Assembly: GCA_031263265.1 (NCBI GenBank)
Contig: JAISGE010000197.1
Span: 1-23,143 of the forward strand
Source: Treponema sp.
Lineage (GTDB): Bacteria; Spirochaetota; Spirochaetia; Treponematales; Breznakiellaceae
Direction of reading: 5' to 3'
Length of the DNA stretch: 23,143 bases
This document shows positions 1 to 6,729 of this stretch, one piece after another (the first letter of the stretch is position 1; every line of letters begins with the position of its first letter). The notes under the pieces were generated by a model. The model worked only from the letters and a program-made list of their open reading frames with translations, was not told the origin of the DNA and did no database searches. Made by a program: the position numbers and the translations under genes.

Positions 1-110
1 CCGAATTCAAAACCGCTAATTCTTTTCTACATAATGAATTAACAAAAAATGGCAAAAAAATATCGTTTTCGTAACTCATTATGGTATAAGGAGTTACCGT
101 TTGAATTCGG
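1..110. repeat. Imperfect long inverted repeat at window edge
   Basis: Outer arms CCGAATTCAAA (1-11) and TTTGAATTCGG (100-110) are exact inverted complements. Inner arms at 30-43 (CATAATGAATTAAC) and 71-83 (GTAACTCATTATG) match with small mismatches. The stretches between, 12-29 and 84-99, are also roughly complementary, so the whole 110 bp could fold into one long imperfect hairpin with an A-rich loop at 44-70. No ORF lies inside. It could be a small non-autonomous element (MITE-like) or a structured intergenic repeat. The left flank is outside the window, so ends and target duplication cannot be judged. Confidence 0.55.
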
Positions 111-136
111 AATTGCTGATGAGGCAACGCGCCCCC

Positions 137-166
137 TTGACATTTCACTGGTTCGTATGCTATACT
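137..166 (+). promoter_or_regulatory. Sigma-70 type promoter for the isoprenoid operon
   Basis: A perfect -35 box TTGACA (137-142) is followed after 18 bp by TATACT (161-166), preceded by TGC, giving an extended -10 (TGnTATACT). Transcription should start near 173, leaving a leader of about 90 nt before the TTG start at 261. The same arrangement (TTGACA, 18 bp, TGGTATACT) occurs at the amino acid transporter promoter in this window. Confidence 0.75.
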
Positions 167-219
167 AAAACAGAAACAGCAAAAAAGGAGCGGAGGAGCC
201 GCGTAAAACAGGGCATTTT

Positions 220-264
220 ATGGATTCGAAGGCGCTCCCTCCTCTTGCGGGAGGATATTATTGA
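220..264 (+). CDS. Possible 14-codon leader ORF overlapping the ispH-fusion start
   Basis: ATG at 220 opens a frame of 14 codons (MDSKALPPLAGGYY) whose TGA stop (262-264) overlaps the TTG start of the next gene (261-263). This is the geometry of translational coupling. The SD for it is weak (AGGG, 210-213). The Shine-Dalgarno of the downstream gene lies inside this ORF and can also pair with TCCTC at 240-244. Whether it is translated is unknown; short frames like this can arise by chance. Confidence 0.25.
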   Translation: MDSKALPPLAGGYY

Positions 265-2246
265 CTGAACTTTCAAAAACATACGGAATGTGCGGGGGTG
301 CGGAAAGGTCCTTTATGCAGGCCGTAAAAAATTTAAAAGAGCATAAAGAAAAACGTGTTATAATTTGGGGGAATTTGCTTCACAACAAGGATGTGGAAAA
401 AATTCTCGAAGAAAACGGTGCGGTTATTTTTGATTACGAAAAAGACAGCTCCTGTACCCGTGATAAAATAAGGAACGATGATATTGTCATTATCAGGGCG
501 CACGGAGAAACGGAAGAATTTATTGAATATCTTGAAAAAAGGGGCATTGAATGTGAGGACTGCACCTGCTTGAATGTGCAGCGCATTCATGAACAAATCA
601 GAAAAAAATATAACGAAGGTTATACCATTGTCATCCTTGGTTCAAAGAATCACCCGGAAGTTATCGGCTCAAACGGCTGGTGCGAAAATAGGGGGATAAT
701 TATAAGCGAAGAAGACGATGTCAACACGCTGCCCTACAGCATCGGAGAAAAAATATTTGTTATCGCCCAGACTACGATGAACAGCGAAAAATTCAAAAGG
801 CTTTCGGAGGCTGTCAGCGGTAGATACCGCAATGTTGAAATTCAAACATCCCTTTGCAGCGCACAGTTAAAAATACAAAACGATTCGGTTGAATTGGCAA
901 AACGCTGTGATGCCATGATCGTTATCGGGGACAAAAAAAGCTCCAATACAAAAGAATTGTTCAGAAAGTGCAGCGAGGTTTGTCCCGGCGCCTTTCAAAT
1001 AGAAAGCAGGGAGGACTTTGTTAAAGAACTTTTTTTAAACCGCCGTATAGATCCCGGTAAAACTATCGGGATAACCGGCGGAGCGTCTGTGTTCAAAAGC
1101 GTTGTCGAAGATTGTAAACAGTTTATGGATTCCACCAAATTCCAGGAGATAGGGGAATTTCATGATTTTTATAAAACGGCAAAAATAAAAATAAAAAACA
1201 GGATAGCGGATCAGAACCGGGCCCTCTTTTCCCTGGCCGACGATACGATCACAAGTAGGATAATCGATCAGTTTATTGGCGTCAATTCAAGCGGTAAGGC
1301 GAAAATCATCAGAGGTACGCTGATTGTGCTGGGTTACCGGATAGCGCAAAAAAGCAAAAACATTGATTATAGTATCGACCTTGCGGCGGCCTATGAATTT
1401 TTCGAAACCGCCATACTGGTCCATGATGATGTTTTTGACCAATCGCCCGACCGGCGCGGCGTAAAAACCATCCACGAGCGCAATGTACATTTTTATAAAG
1501 ACTACAACCGGCGGAATAATCTTTCAGGCGAATCAATTAAATCGGCAAGCGAAGCCTTGGCGATATGCGCCGGGGATCTTGCTTTTTATTTTATAAACCA
1601 GGTGATTCTGAACACATATCACGATGACAAAAATTTCTTCCGTCTTTTTAATTATTTTAACGAAGTGGTCATAACAACGATAAAGGGTGAATTGCTTGAT
1701 ATTGTCCTGCCGCTGGAAGAACAGCTTGGCATTGCGCATAACGGAAATATCACGGACCACGTTATTAGGATTGATACGATAAAAACCGCCGAATACACTA
1801 TCATTGGGCCTTTGAGCCTCGGCCTTATTTTGGGTGGCATGAGCAGGGAAAATGTCGCTGAATTTCACGAATTCGCGGTATTGCTCGGCGTAACTTTCCA
1901 AATACAGGATGACTTTCTTAATATTTTTGGAACTGCCGAACAGGGTAAGCCCTGCGGCAGCGACATCGCTGAATACAAAATGACCCTGTTCTACGCCGAA
2001 GCCTGTGGGAATGTTGAAGTTAAACAGCGGCTGCTTGAATATTACGGCAAGGAAATTTCGGATGCCGGTTTACGGGAAGTCCGTAAAATCCTTGAAGAAT
2101 CGGGAATAAAGGCGAAGGTGCGAAAAACAGTAGCCGATAATTTTGAAAAATGCAGAACCTTGTTAAACCAGATCGGTTTTCTTGAAGCCGAAGAAAAGGC
2201 GGTGCTTTCCGGGTTTATTTCATACCTGGAACTACGGAAAAGCTAA
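261..2246 (+). CDS. ispH: Fusion of HMBPP reductase (IspH) and trans-polyprenyl diphosphate synthase
   Basis: Residues 1-290 are an IspH/LytB domain, the iron-sulfur enzyme that reduces HMBPP to IPP and DMAPP at the end of the MEP pathway. The three cluster cysteines are visible as C11 (YGMCGG), C103 (CTCLNV) and C199 (SLCSA). RAHG at 79-82, HPEV (H131, E133), the TT pair at 171-172 and SSN at 227-229 are also present. Residues from about 300 to 661 form an all-trans isoprenyl diphosphate synthase. Its first Asp-rich motif is DDVFD (389-393), followed by QSPDRRG, and the second is QDDFLN (549-554). The short DDxxD form and Ala five residues before it suggest a product longer than C15 (inference). 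The start is TTG at 261 with SD GGGAGGA at 249-255; no other start exists downstream of the in-frame stop at 204. The gene is A+T-richer than most of the window. It sits 14 bp upstream of a uppS-like gene. The two domain identities are firm; product chain length is not known. Confidence 0.9.
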   Translation: MTELSKTYGMCGGAERSFMQAVKNLKEHKEKRVIIWGNLLHNKDVEKILEENGAVIFDYEKDSSCTRDKIRNDDIVIIRAHGETEEFIEYLEKRGIECEDCTCLNVQRIHEQIRKKYNEGYTIVILGSKNHPEVIGSNGWCENRGIIISEEDDVNTLPYSIGEKIFVIAQTTMNSEKFKRLSEAVSGRYRNVEIQTSLCSAQLKIQNDSVELAKRCDAMIVIGDKKSSNTKELFRKCSEVCPGAFQIESREDFVKELFLNRRIDPGKTIGITGGASVFKSVVEDCKQFMDSTKFQEIGEFHDFYKTAKIKIKNRIADQNRALFSLADDTITSRIIDQFIGVNSSGKAKIIRGTLIVLGYRIAQKSKNIDYSIDLAAAYEFFETAILVHDDVFDQSPDRRGVKTIHERNVHFYKDYNRRNNLSGESIKSASEALAICAGDLAFYFINQVILNTYHDDKNFFRLFNYFNEVVITTIKGELLDIVLPLEEQLGIAHNGNITDHVIRIDTIKTAEYTIIGPLSLGLILGGMSRENVAEFHEFAVLLGVTFQIQDDFLNIFGTAEQGKPCGSDIAEYKMTLFYAEACGNVEVKQRLLEYYGKEISDAGLREVRKILEESGIKAKVRKTVADNFEKCRTLLNQIGFLEAEEKAVLSGFISYLELRKS

Positions 2247-2260
2247 TAACCAAGAGGAAA

Positions 2261-2968
2261 ATGATGAACGATTTGCAGCATATAGGCATAATCATGGACG
2301 GCAACAGACGGTGGGCGCAGCAACATAAATTGAGGGCCGTTGTGGAGGGGCACCGGGAGGGGACCAAACGCTTTATTGATCTGTGTTCCTGGTGTATAGA
2401 GAAAAATATTCCCTATGTTACGGTCTATGCCTTTTCTACCGAAAACTGGAACAGGTCCCAGGAAGAAGTACGGGGTATATTCGATTTGATGGAAGAATTT
2501 TTCAAAACCGAAATTGACACCTGTATAGAAAAAGGCGTTAAGCTAAGAATTCTCGGCAGCCGTGCAAAGCTCAAGGATGATACAACAGCAATTATTGAAC
2601 AGGCGGAAAAACGCACGGCGGCCTGTGTCAAACTCAATGCCCAAATTGCCATAAACTACGGTGGCAAGGATGAAATAATTCGTGCCGTCAAAAAGTTATA
2701 TGAAGGGGGGAAAAATAACCCCCGTTTCCCTGAAACGCTCACCGAAGGGGAATTTGAACAATGCCTTGACACCGTCGGCATTCCGGAAATGGATTTGGTT
2801 ATTCGTACCGGAGCGGGCGGGCGCAAACGGCTCAGTGGCTTTTTCCCCTGGCAGTCCGTCTACGCGGAACTGGTCTTCCAGGAAACGCTCTGGCCCGACT
2901 TCTCAAAACAGGATCTGGTACGGGCGATTGAATTCTATCGAACCGTTCAGCGCAACCGGGGAAAATAA
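2261..2968 (+). CDS. Cis-prenyltransferase, undecaprenyl diphosphate synthase family, divergent
   Basis: A 235-residue UppS-family protein that would extend an allylic diphosphate with IPP in cis configuration, normally to make the lipid carrier for peptidoglycan. Visible motifs are IGIIMDGNRRWA with catalytic Asp13, FSTENW (58-63), NYGGKDEI, and PEMDLVIRT followed by FFPWQSVYAELVF. Two motifs deviate. The usual RTxGExR(L/I)S segment reads RTGAGGRKRLS, with no metal-binding Glu and two extra residues. The usual C-terminal RxG reads NRG. It follows the IspH-prenyl synthase gene with the same orientation, so it may use that enzyme's product. ATG codons at 2261 and 2264 both follow AGAGGA; the second has better spacing. 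It may be an additional copy besides a housekeeping UppS elsewhere (inference). Catalytic activity is uncertain. Confidence 0.82.
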   Translation: MMNDLQHIGIIMDGNRRWAQQHKLRAVVEGHREGTKRFIDLCSWCIEKNIPYVTVYAFSTENWNRSQEEVRGIFDLMEEFFKTEIDTCIEKGVKLRILGSRAKLKDDTTAIIEQAEKRTAACVKLNAQIAINYGGKDEIIRAVKKLYEGGKNNPRFPETLTEGEFEQCLDTVGIPEMDLVIRTGAGGRKRLSGFFPWQSVYAELVFQETLWPDFSKQDLVRAIEFYRTVQRNRGK

Positions 2969-3118
2969 TCGCGGGCAGTACGCCGGTATTCCATTTAAAT
3001 GCAGTGGGGGTCAGGTTTGGCTGCCCGGTGGCGGGGCGGTAGATTCCCGAATCAGCAGGGCGCAGGCCATAAGCTCTCAATGGATACCGCGTACCGGTTC
3101 TTATGCAATGGGCTGTAC

Positions 3119-4078
3119 CTAAATCACCCAGTCCCAGAATTCGTCCTGCCGCAGTTCCGTATGGGTAGGAGGGGCGTGTTCGTCGGACTTGAATTGGAGT
3201 TCCGGGTTTTTGATACTGACCCTGGTCTTTTCAGGTACCGACTTGGTAACAAAGGCATTGCTGCCGATAACCACCCCTTCGCCAATGACGGTATTGCCGC
3301 CAAGGATGGAAGCCCCGGAATAAATCGTAACATGATCCTCGATAGTGGGGTGCCGTTTAGCCCCTTTAAGGGTCTGGCCGCCCCGGGTGGAAAGGCCTCC
3401 CAGGGTAACTCCCTGGTAGATCTTTACGTGGTTCCCGATAACCGTGGTTTCCCCAATAACAATGCCCGTACCGTGGTCAATAAAAAAATGATGGCCGATA
3501 ACCGCGCCCGGGTGTATATCAATGCCGGTGATGTTGTGGGCATATTCGGTCATGATCCGGGGGATGAGGGGAACTTCCAAGTCATAGAGGATATGGGCCA
3601 AACGGTAAACCATGATGGCGTAGATTCCTGGATAGGATACGATGATCTCGTCCAGATTGGCGGCTGCAGGATCCCCGTCAAAGGTCGCTGAAACATCCTG
3701 CGCCAGATATTCCCGCACTAAAGGCAGGCGGGCCAAAAAATGAAAGGTAATATCCGCGGCTTTTTCTTCGAGTATTTCCTTTCCAAGGCCGCTGTAATGG
3801 GGGCTGTAATGGAGCGCCCTGACCGTCTCTTTGGAAAGCGCGTGTTGAACCTCTTCAAGCATATCCCCGGCATGGTATTCTACCGACAGGAGGGATATGT
3901 TTTTTTTGCCAAAGTAGCCGGGAAAAACCAAATGCCGCAGGGTTTCCAGCATATCCACGATCCGTTGCCGGTTCAGCAAATGGATCGAATCGACTTTAAT
4001 GATCTCCGCATGTTCTTCATAGCTTTTGATGAGGATATCCGTGAGGTACTTTAAGCAGGTATTCCGAACCTTTTCCAT
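3119..4078 (-). CDS. cysE: Serine O-acetyltransferase (CysE/EpsC type)
   Basis: A 319-residue cytoplasmic enzyme transferring acetyl from acetyl-CoA to L-serine, the first step of cysteine synthesis. The N-terminal 170 residues are mostly helical. The C-terminal part is a left-handed beta-helix of hexapeptide repeats (for example GIDIHPGAVIG, GIVIGETTVIG, GASILGGNTVIG). The active-site segment FIDHGTGIVIGET and the acetyl-CoA loop VTLGGLSTRGG are intact. Length and the N-terminal region fit the longer EpsC/plant-like serine acetyltransferases. The ATG at 4078 is preceded by GGAG about 12 nt upstream. It converges with the uppS-like gene across 150 bp and is transcribed alone. No partner O-acetylserine sulfhydrylase gene is in the window. 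Confidence 0.9.
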   Translation of the reverse strand: MEKVRNTCLKYLTDILIKSYEEHAEIIKVDSIHLLNRQRIVDMLETLRHLVFPGYFGKKNISLLSVEYHAGDMLEEVQHALSKETVRALHYSPHYSGLGKEILEEKAADITFHFLARLPLVREYLAQDVSATFDGDPAAANLDEIIVSYPGIYAIMVYRLAHILYDLEVPLIPRIMTEYAHNITGIDIHPGAVIGHHFFIDHGTGIVIGETTVIGNHVKIYQGVTLGGLSTRGGQTLKGAKRHPTIEDHVTIYSGASILGGNTVIGEGVVIGSNAFVTKSVPEKTRVSIKNPELQFKSDEHAPPTHTELRQDEFWDWVI

Positions 4079-4114
4079 ATATTGAGCACGCTCCTATCCG
4101 CCCTATAAGGCTTA

Positions 4115-4131
4115 CTATGGATACACCATAG
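4115..4131. promoter_or_regulatory. Palindrome overlapping the cysE -10 region
   Basis: CTATGG (4115-4120), spacer ATACA, CCATAG (4126-4131) is a perfect 6-bp inverted repeat covering the proposed -10 box of the minus-strand cysE promoter. Its position would suit a repressor operator. No regulator can be named. Confidence 0.35.
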
Positions 4132-4154
4132 AATACATTGAGCGGTTTAGTCAA
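4125..4154 (-). promoter_or_regulatory. Probable promoter of cysE
   Basis: Read on the minus strand, TTGACT (4154-4149) is followed after 18 bp by TATGGT (4130-4125), about 45 bp upstream of the cysE start. The -35 is close to consensus and the -10 is moderate. Confidence 0.45.
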
Positions 4155-4193
4155 TGGAATGGAAAATAACAGAAAATTACGGAAAAAACGTTT

Positions 4194-5015
4194 TCAGTGC
4201 ATCACCTTGTATTCCTGAACCACTTGCATTTCGGATTGTACACTTTTGAAGGGAACCAATTCTTGGGCTGCAGAAACCACGGCTTCCACCATAGCCTTGG
4301 AATTCGCCACTCCATAGAGGCTTATACTCTCCGGGGAAACCAAGACTTCCAAGAAATGAACCGGTATTTCCTTTTCATAGAGGATGTAATGCTTCACCTG
4401 CTGCCCTAAGGTCAGCTCCTGCAAGCGCAGGATATGTTGGGACTCTGCTTCTTGGGTGATGATCGTGTCCCGCAGATACTTGATGATCTCACCGCATATA
4501 GCCGGGTGCAGGTGGCCGGTATTTAAGCTGATATGGTAATTTCCCGAATAGTGCCATTCCATCTCAAAAAAATAATGGTGAAACCCTTCCCGATCCTTAT
4601 CGCTTCGTTCGATGATTTGCAGCGCCCGTTTGTCATCACAATGGAAATAGCTTTTTACCCGCTGCATACGAACCTCAATGGGGGCGGTGAGGAAAACCGA
4701 CAGGACCCCAGGGACATCTTTGAAAATGACATTAGCCCCCCGGCCTATGATGATCACATTTCCCTCACTGGCTTCGGTGAGCATCGCGGTTTTAAGGTAA
4801 TGGAGATAATTATCCCTATCCTGGGAGAGGGATGCCCAGAATGAAGGTCTCCGCTCATCGTATTTCTTAAATTTCCGATCCTCAATCCCAAAAGATTTAA
4901 TCCGTGCTTCTAAGGTTTCTTTATCCACGAAGCGATACTTTAAAAGTTTTACCAATTCATGGGCAGTCTCATCACCCAGGGCGGCTAATTCCCGAGAAAT
5001 CGTAATAATTGCCAT
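4194..5015 (-). CDS. Cytidylate-kinase-like protein with C-terminal BON-like domain
   Basis: Of 273 residues, the first 180 or so resemble the cytidylate kinase-like family: AIITISREL at the N-terminus, FVDKETLEARI, VIIIGRGANVIF, VFLTAPIEVRMQRV, and a DKDREGFHHYFF segment as in the lid region. The nucleotide-binding loop reads SRELAALGDETA where family members usually have SRExGSGGxxIA, so its glycines are depleted and kinase activity is doubtful. The last 60 residues (VLVSPESISLYGVAN through KSVQSEMQVV) match the pattern of a BON domain, which in other proteins binds membranes or ligands. The ATG at 5015 is preferred over the one at 5021 because AAGGAAGGG (5030-5022) is 6 nt from the former and abuts the latter. 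It has its own promoter, divergent from thrC. Biological role unknown. Confidence 0.72.
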   Translation of the reverse strand: MAIITISRELAALGDETAHELVKLLKYRFVDKETLEARIKSFGIEDRKFKKYDERRPSFWASLSQDRDNYLHYLKTAMLTEASEGNVIIIGRGANVIFKDVPGVLSVFLTAPIEVRMQRVKSYFHCDDKRALQIIERSDKDREGFHHYFFEMEWHYSGNYHISLNTGHLHPAICGEIIKYLRDTIITQEAESQHILRLQELTLGQQVKHYILYEKEIPVHFLEVLVSPESISLYGVANSKAMVEAVVSAAQELVPFKSVQSEMQVVQEYKVMH

Positions 5016-5084
5016 CTGCATCCCTTCCTTCTGTTTTATCCCTTTACTAGCGTCTACGGCTTACTCAAAAGACCGCTTACTTAC

Positions 5085-5113
5085 AGTATAGGATCAAATC
5101 AGCATCCCGTCAA
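5085..5113 (-). promoter_or_regulatory. Promoter of the cytidylate-kinase-like gene
   Basis: On the minus strand, TTGACG (5113-5108), 17 bp, TATACT (5090-5085). Both boxes are near consensus with ideal spacing, leaving a leader of about 60 nt before the start at 5015. Confidence 0.65.
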
Positions 5114-5340
5114 AAATAACCCGGTAAAGGTTGTTTTGGCGTGGTACCTTGCAGATTCTAGATTCTATGAGTACACTTTAACCAGTAACCGTTATCCTAT
5201 GAACGTTACCGAGGGAACCTACCGGCCTTCATGGTATGTTTGTATACGCAGTATGGTGCAGCAAGACAGGATGAGAAAGAGCCAAAAGATAGTGAAGGCC
5301 GGCAAAGCCCTAATAAACCATATATGCTAAGGATACTTGC
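5114..5340 (+). promoter_or_regulatory. thrC upstream region with possible structured leader
   Basis: This 227-bp stretch between the divergent promoter and thrC has no convincing gene. It holds a perfect 10-bp inverted repeat, CCGGCCTTCA (5222-5231) and TGAAGGCCGG (5293-5302), that would close a 61-nt loop in the RNA. A smaller imperfect repeat is GTAACCGTT (5185-5193) with AACGTTAC (5202-5209). A frame of 64 codons (5136-5330, TTG start) contains four Thr codons between its residues 14 and 28 but has no clear SD. No terminator hairpin with a T run and no T-box core were seen, and I found no confident plus-strand promoter. Confidence 0.35.
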
Positions 5341-6654
5341 ATGCAGTTCAAATCTACCCAATCGAATAAAGCCGTGGTTTCTTTTAAGGAAGCGATCCTC
5401 CGTTGCCTGCCCCAGGAAGGGGGACTGTATGTCCCGGCTTCGGTAATGGACTTGCGGCAGTTTTTTCTGTATATGGATACTGATACGACGTATCCCGATT
5501 TAGTAGCCACCGTCGCCCCTCCCCTGCTGCAAGGAGAACTGAATCCGTTCTCCGCATCCCGGGTTGCTGAGAGCGCCTTTGATTTTGAGCCTGAAATCCA
5601 ACGCTTGGATGAACGGTTTTCCCTCTTAAACCTCTATAACGGCCCCACCGGGGTCTTTAAGGACTTTGGCATCGCGTTTCTCGCGGCAGTCATGGAAGAA
5701 CTACTGAAAAATAACAGCCGGAGTATGGTCCTATCCGCTACCAGGGGAGACACTGGGGTCAGTATAGCCCGTGCTTTTTATCAGCGGCAGAATATCGTCT
5801 CCTGTTTGCTTTACCCTTCAGGGCCTATCCGGGGCATTGACCCCCGTACCTTTGTTTCCCAGGGGGGTAATATCATTCCTATTCAAGTCCGGGGTACCTT
5901 TGATGATTGTCAGCGCCTGGTAACCGAAGCCATCAAGGACAAACCTTTTGCAGAACGGTACGGTATTTCCACGGCCAATGCCCTCAACCCGGGCCGGCTC
6001 TTGCCCCAGTCCTTTTATTACCTCTATGCCTTCATCAAACTCAAGAAGGAATTAAAAGGGAGCTTACTTTTTAGTGTGCCCTGCGGCAATTTCGGCAATT
6101 TGATAGCCGGCCTCTATGCCTGGAAATTTGGTATGCCGGTACGAGGTTTTATCGCCGCGATGAACACCAACAATGCCTTTGGGGGGCTTTTGAAAGGAGA
6201 AGTATTTAAGCCCCAACATTCGATTGCCACGGTTTCTCCTGCATTGGATGTGAGTAGTCCTTCAAATTATGAGCGGATCCTCTCGTTTTACGAAGAAGCC
6301 CCTGCGGTGATGCGGAACATGGTATTTCCTGCCGCGGTTGATGATAGGACCACCCTTGAGACCATGGATAAGGTCTGGAAACAATACGGCATATTCCTGG
6401 ATCCCCACGGAGCCGTGGCCTTTGCCGCGGCAGAGCAACTGCTGAATTCCCATGACTTATCCAGCCAGGACGCTCATATTGTTGTCCTTGCCACCGGGCA
6501 CCCTGCACGGGAGGCGGAAACCGTTTCAAAGGCCACAGGCCAAACCATGAGCGTTCCTCCGCGATTAGGAATACTCAGGAAAAAGACCGATCCCATTGCG
6601 ATCATTAAACCCCACCTTGATGCAGTAGAGGGAGCTATTGCCAGTTGTATATAG
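5341..6654 (+). CDS. thrC: Threonine synthase
   Basis: A 437-residue PLP enzyme converting O-phosphohomoserine to threonine. The N-terminus (MQFKSTQSNKAVVSFKEAIL) has the typical threonine synthase beginning. GPTGVFKDFG carries the PLP-binding lysine at K107. SATRGDTGVSIA corresponds to the family SATSGDTG motif, and VPCGNFGNLIAG is the phosphate-binding glycine loop. DPHGAVAFAAAEQL near the C-terminus also fits. AAGGAT lies 6 nt before the ATG at 5341. No hom or thrB gene is nearby. The next gene, xylB, starts 75 bp downstream, so they could share a transcript, though the functions are unrelated. Confidence 0.93.
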   Translation: MQFKSTQSNKAVVSFKEAILRCLPQEGGLYVPASVMDLRQFFLYMDTDTTYPDLVATVAPPLLQGELNPFSASRVAESAFDFEPEIQRLDERFSLLNLYNGPTGVFKDFGIAFLAAVMEELLKNNSRSMVLSATRGDTGVSIARAFYQRQNIVSCLLYPSGPIRGIDPRTFVSQGGNIIPIQVRGTFDDCQRLVTEAIKDKPFAERYGISTANALNPGRLLPQSFYYLYAFIKLKKELKGSLLFSVPCGNFGNLIAGLYAWKFGMPVRGFIAAMNTNNAFGGLLKGEVFKPQHSIATVSPALDVSSPSNYERILSFYEEAPAVMRNMVFPAAVDDRTTLETMDKVWKQYGIFLDPHGAVAFAAAEQLLNSHDLSSQDAHIVVLATGHPAREAETVSKATGQTMSVPPRLGILRKKTDPIAIIKPHLDAVEGAIASCI

Positions 6655-6729
6655 ATACGATGCTTCTTTTCTGGTATTTTTTTTATAGCGTAGCGATGCA
6701 ATAAACCATACAAGGATACGGAGGATGTT

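Noticed and set aside
2999..3691. 230-residue plus-strand frame antisense to cysE
   Set aside because: It lies fully opposite the conserved serine acetyltransferase, has no SD or recognisable motif, and mirrors its codon pattern.
5136..5330. 64-codon frame upstream of thrC as a threonine leader peptide
   Set aside because: It has four Thr codons but no run of them, no SD and no terminator after it, so a thrL-like attenuator is not supported.
5114..5340. T-box riboswitch upstream of thrC
   Set aside because: The conserved T-box core (AGGGTGGnACCGCG) is absent, as is a terminator/antiterminator pair.
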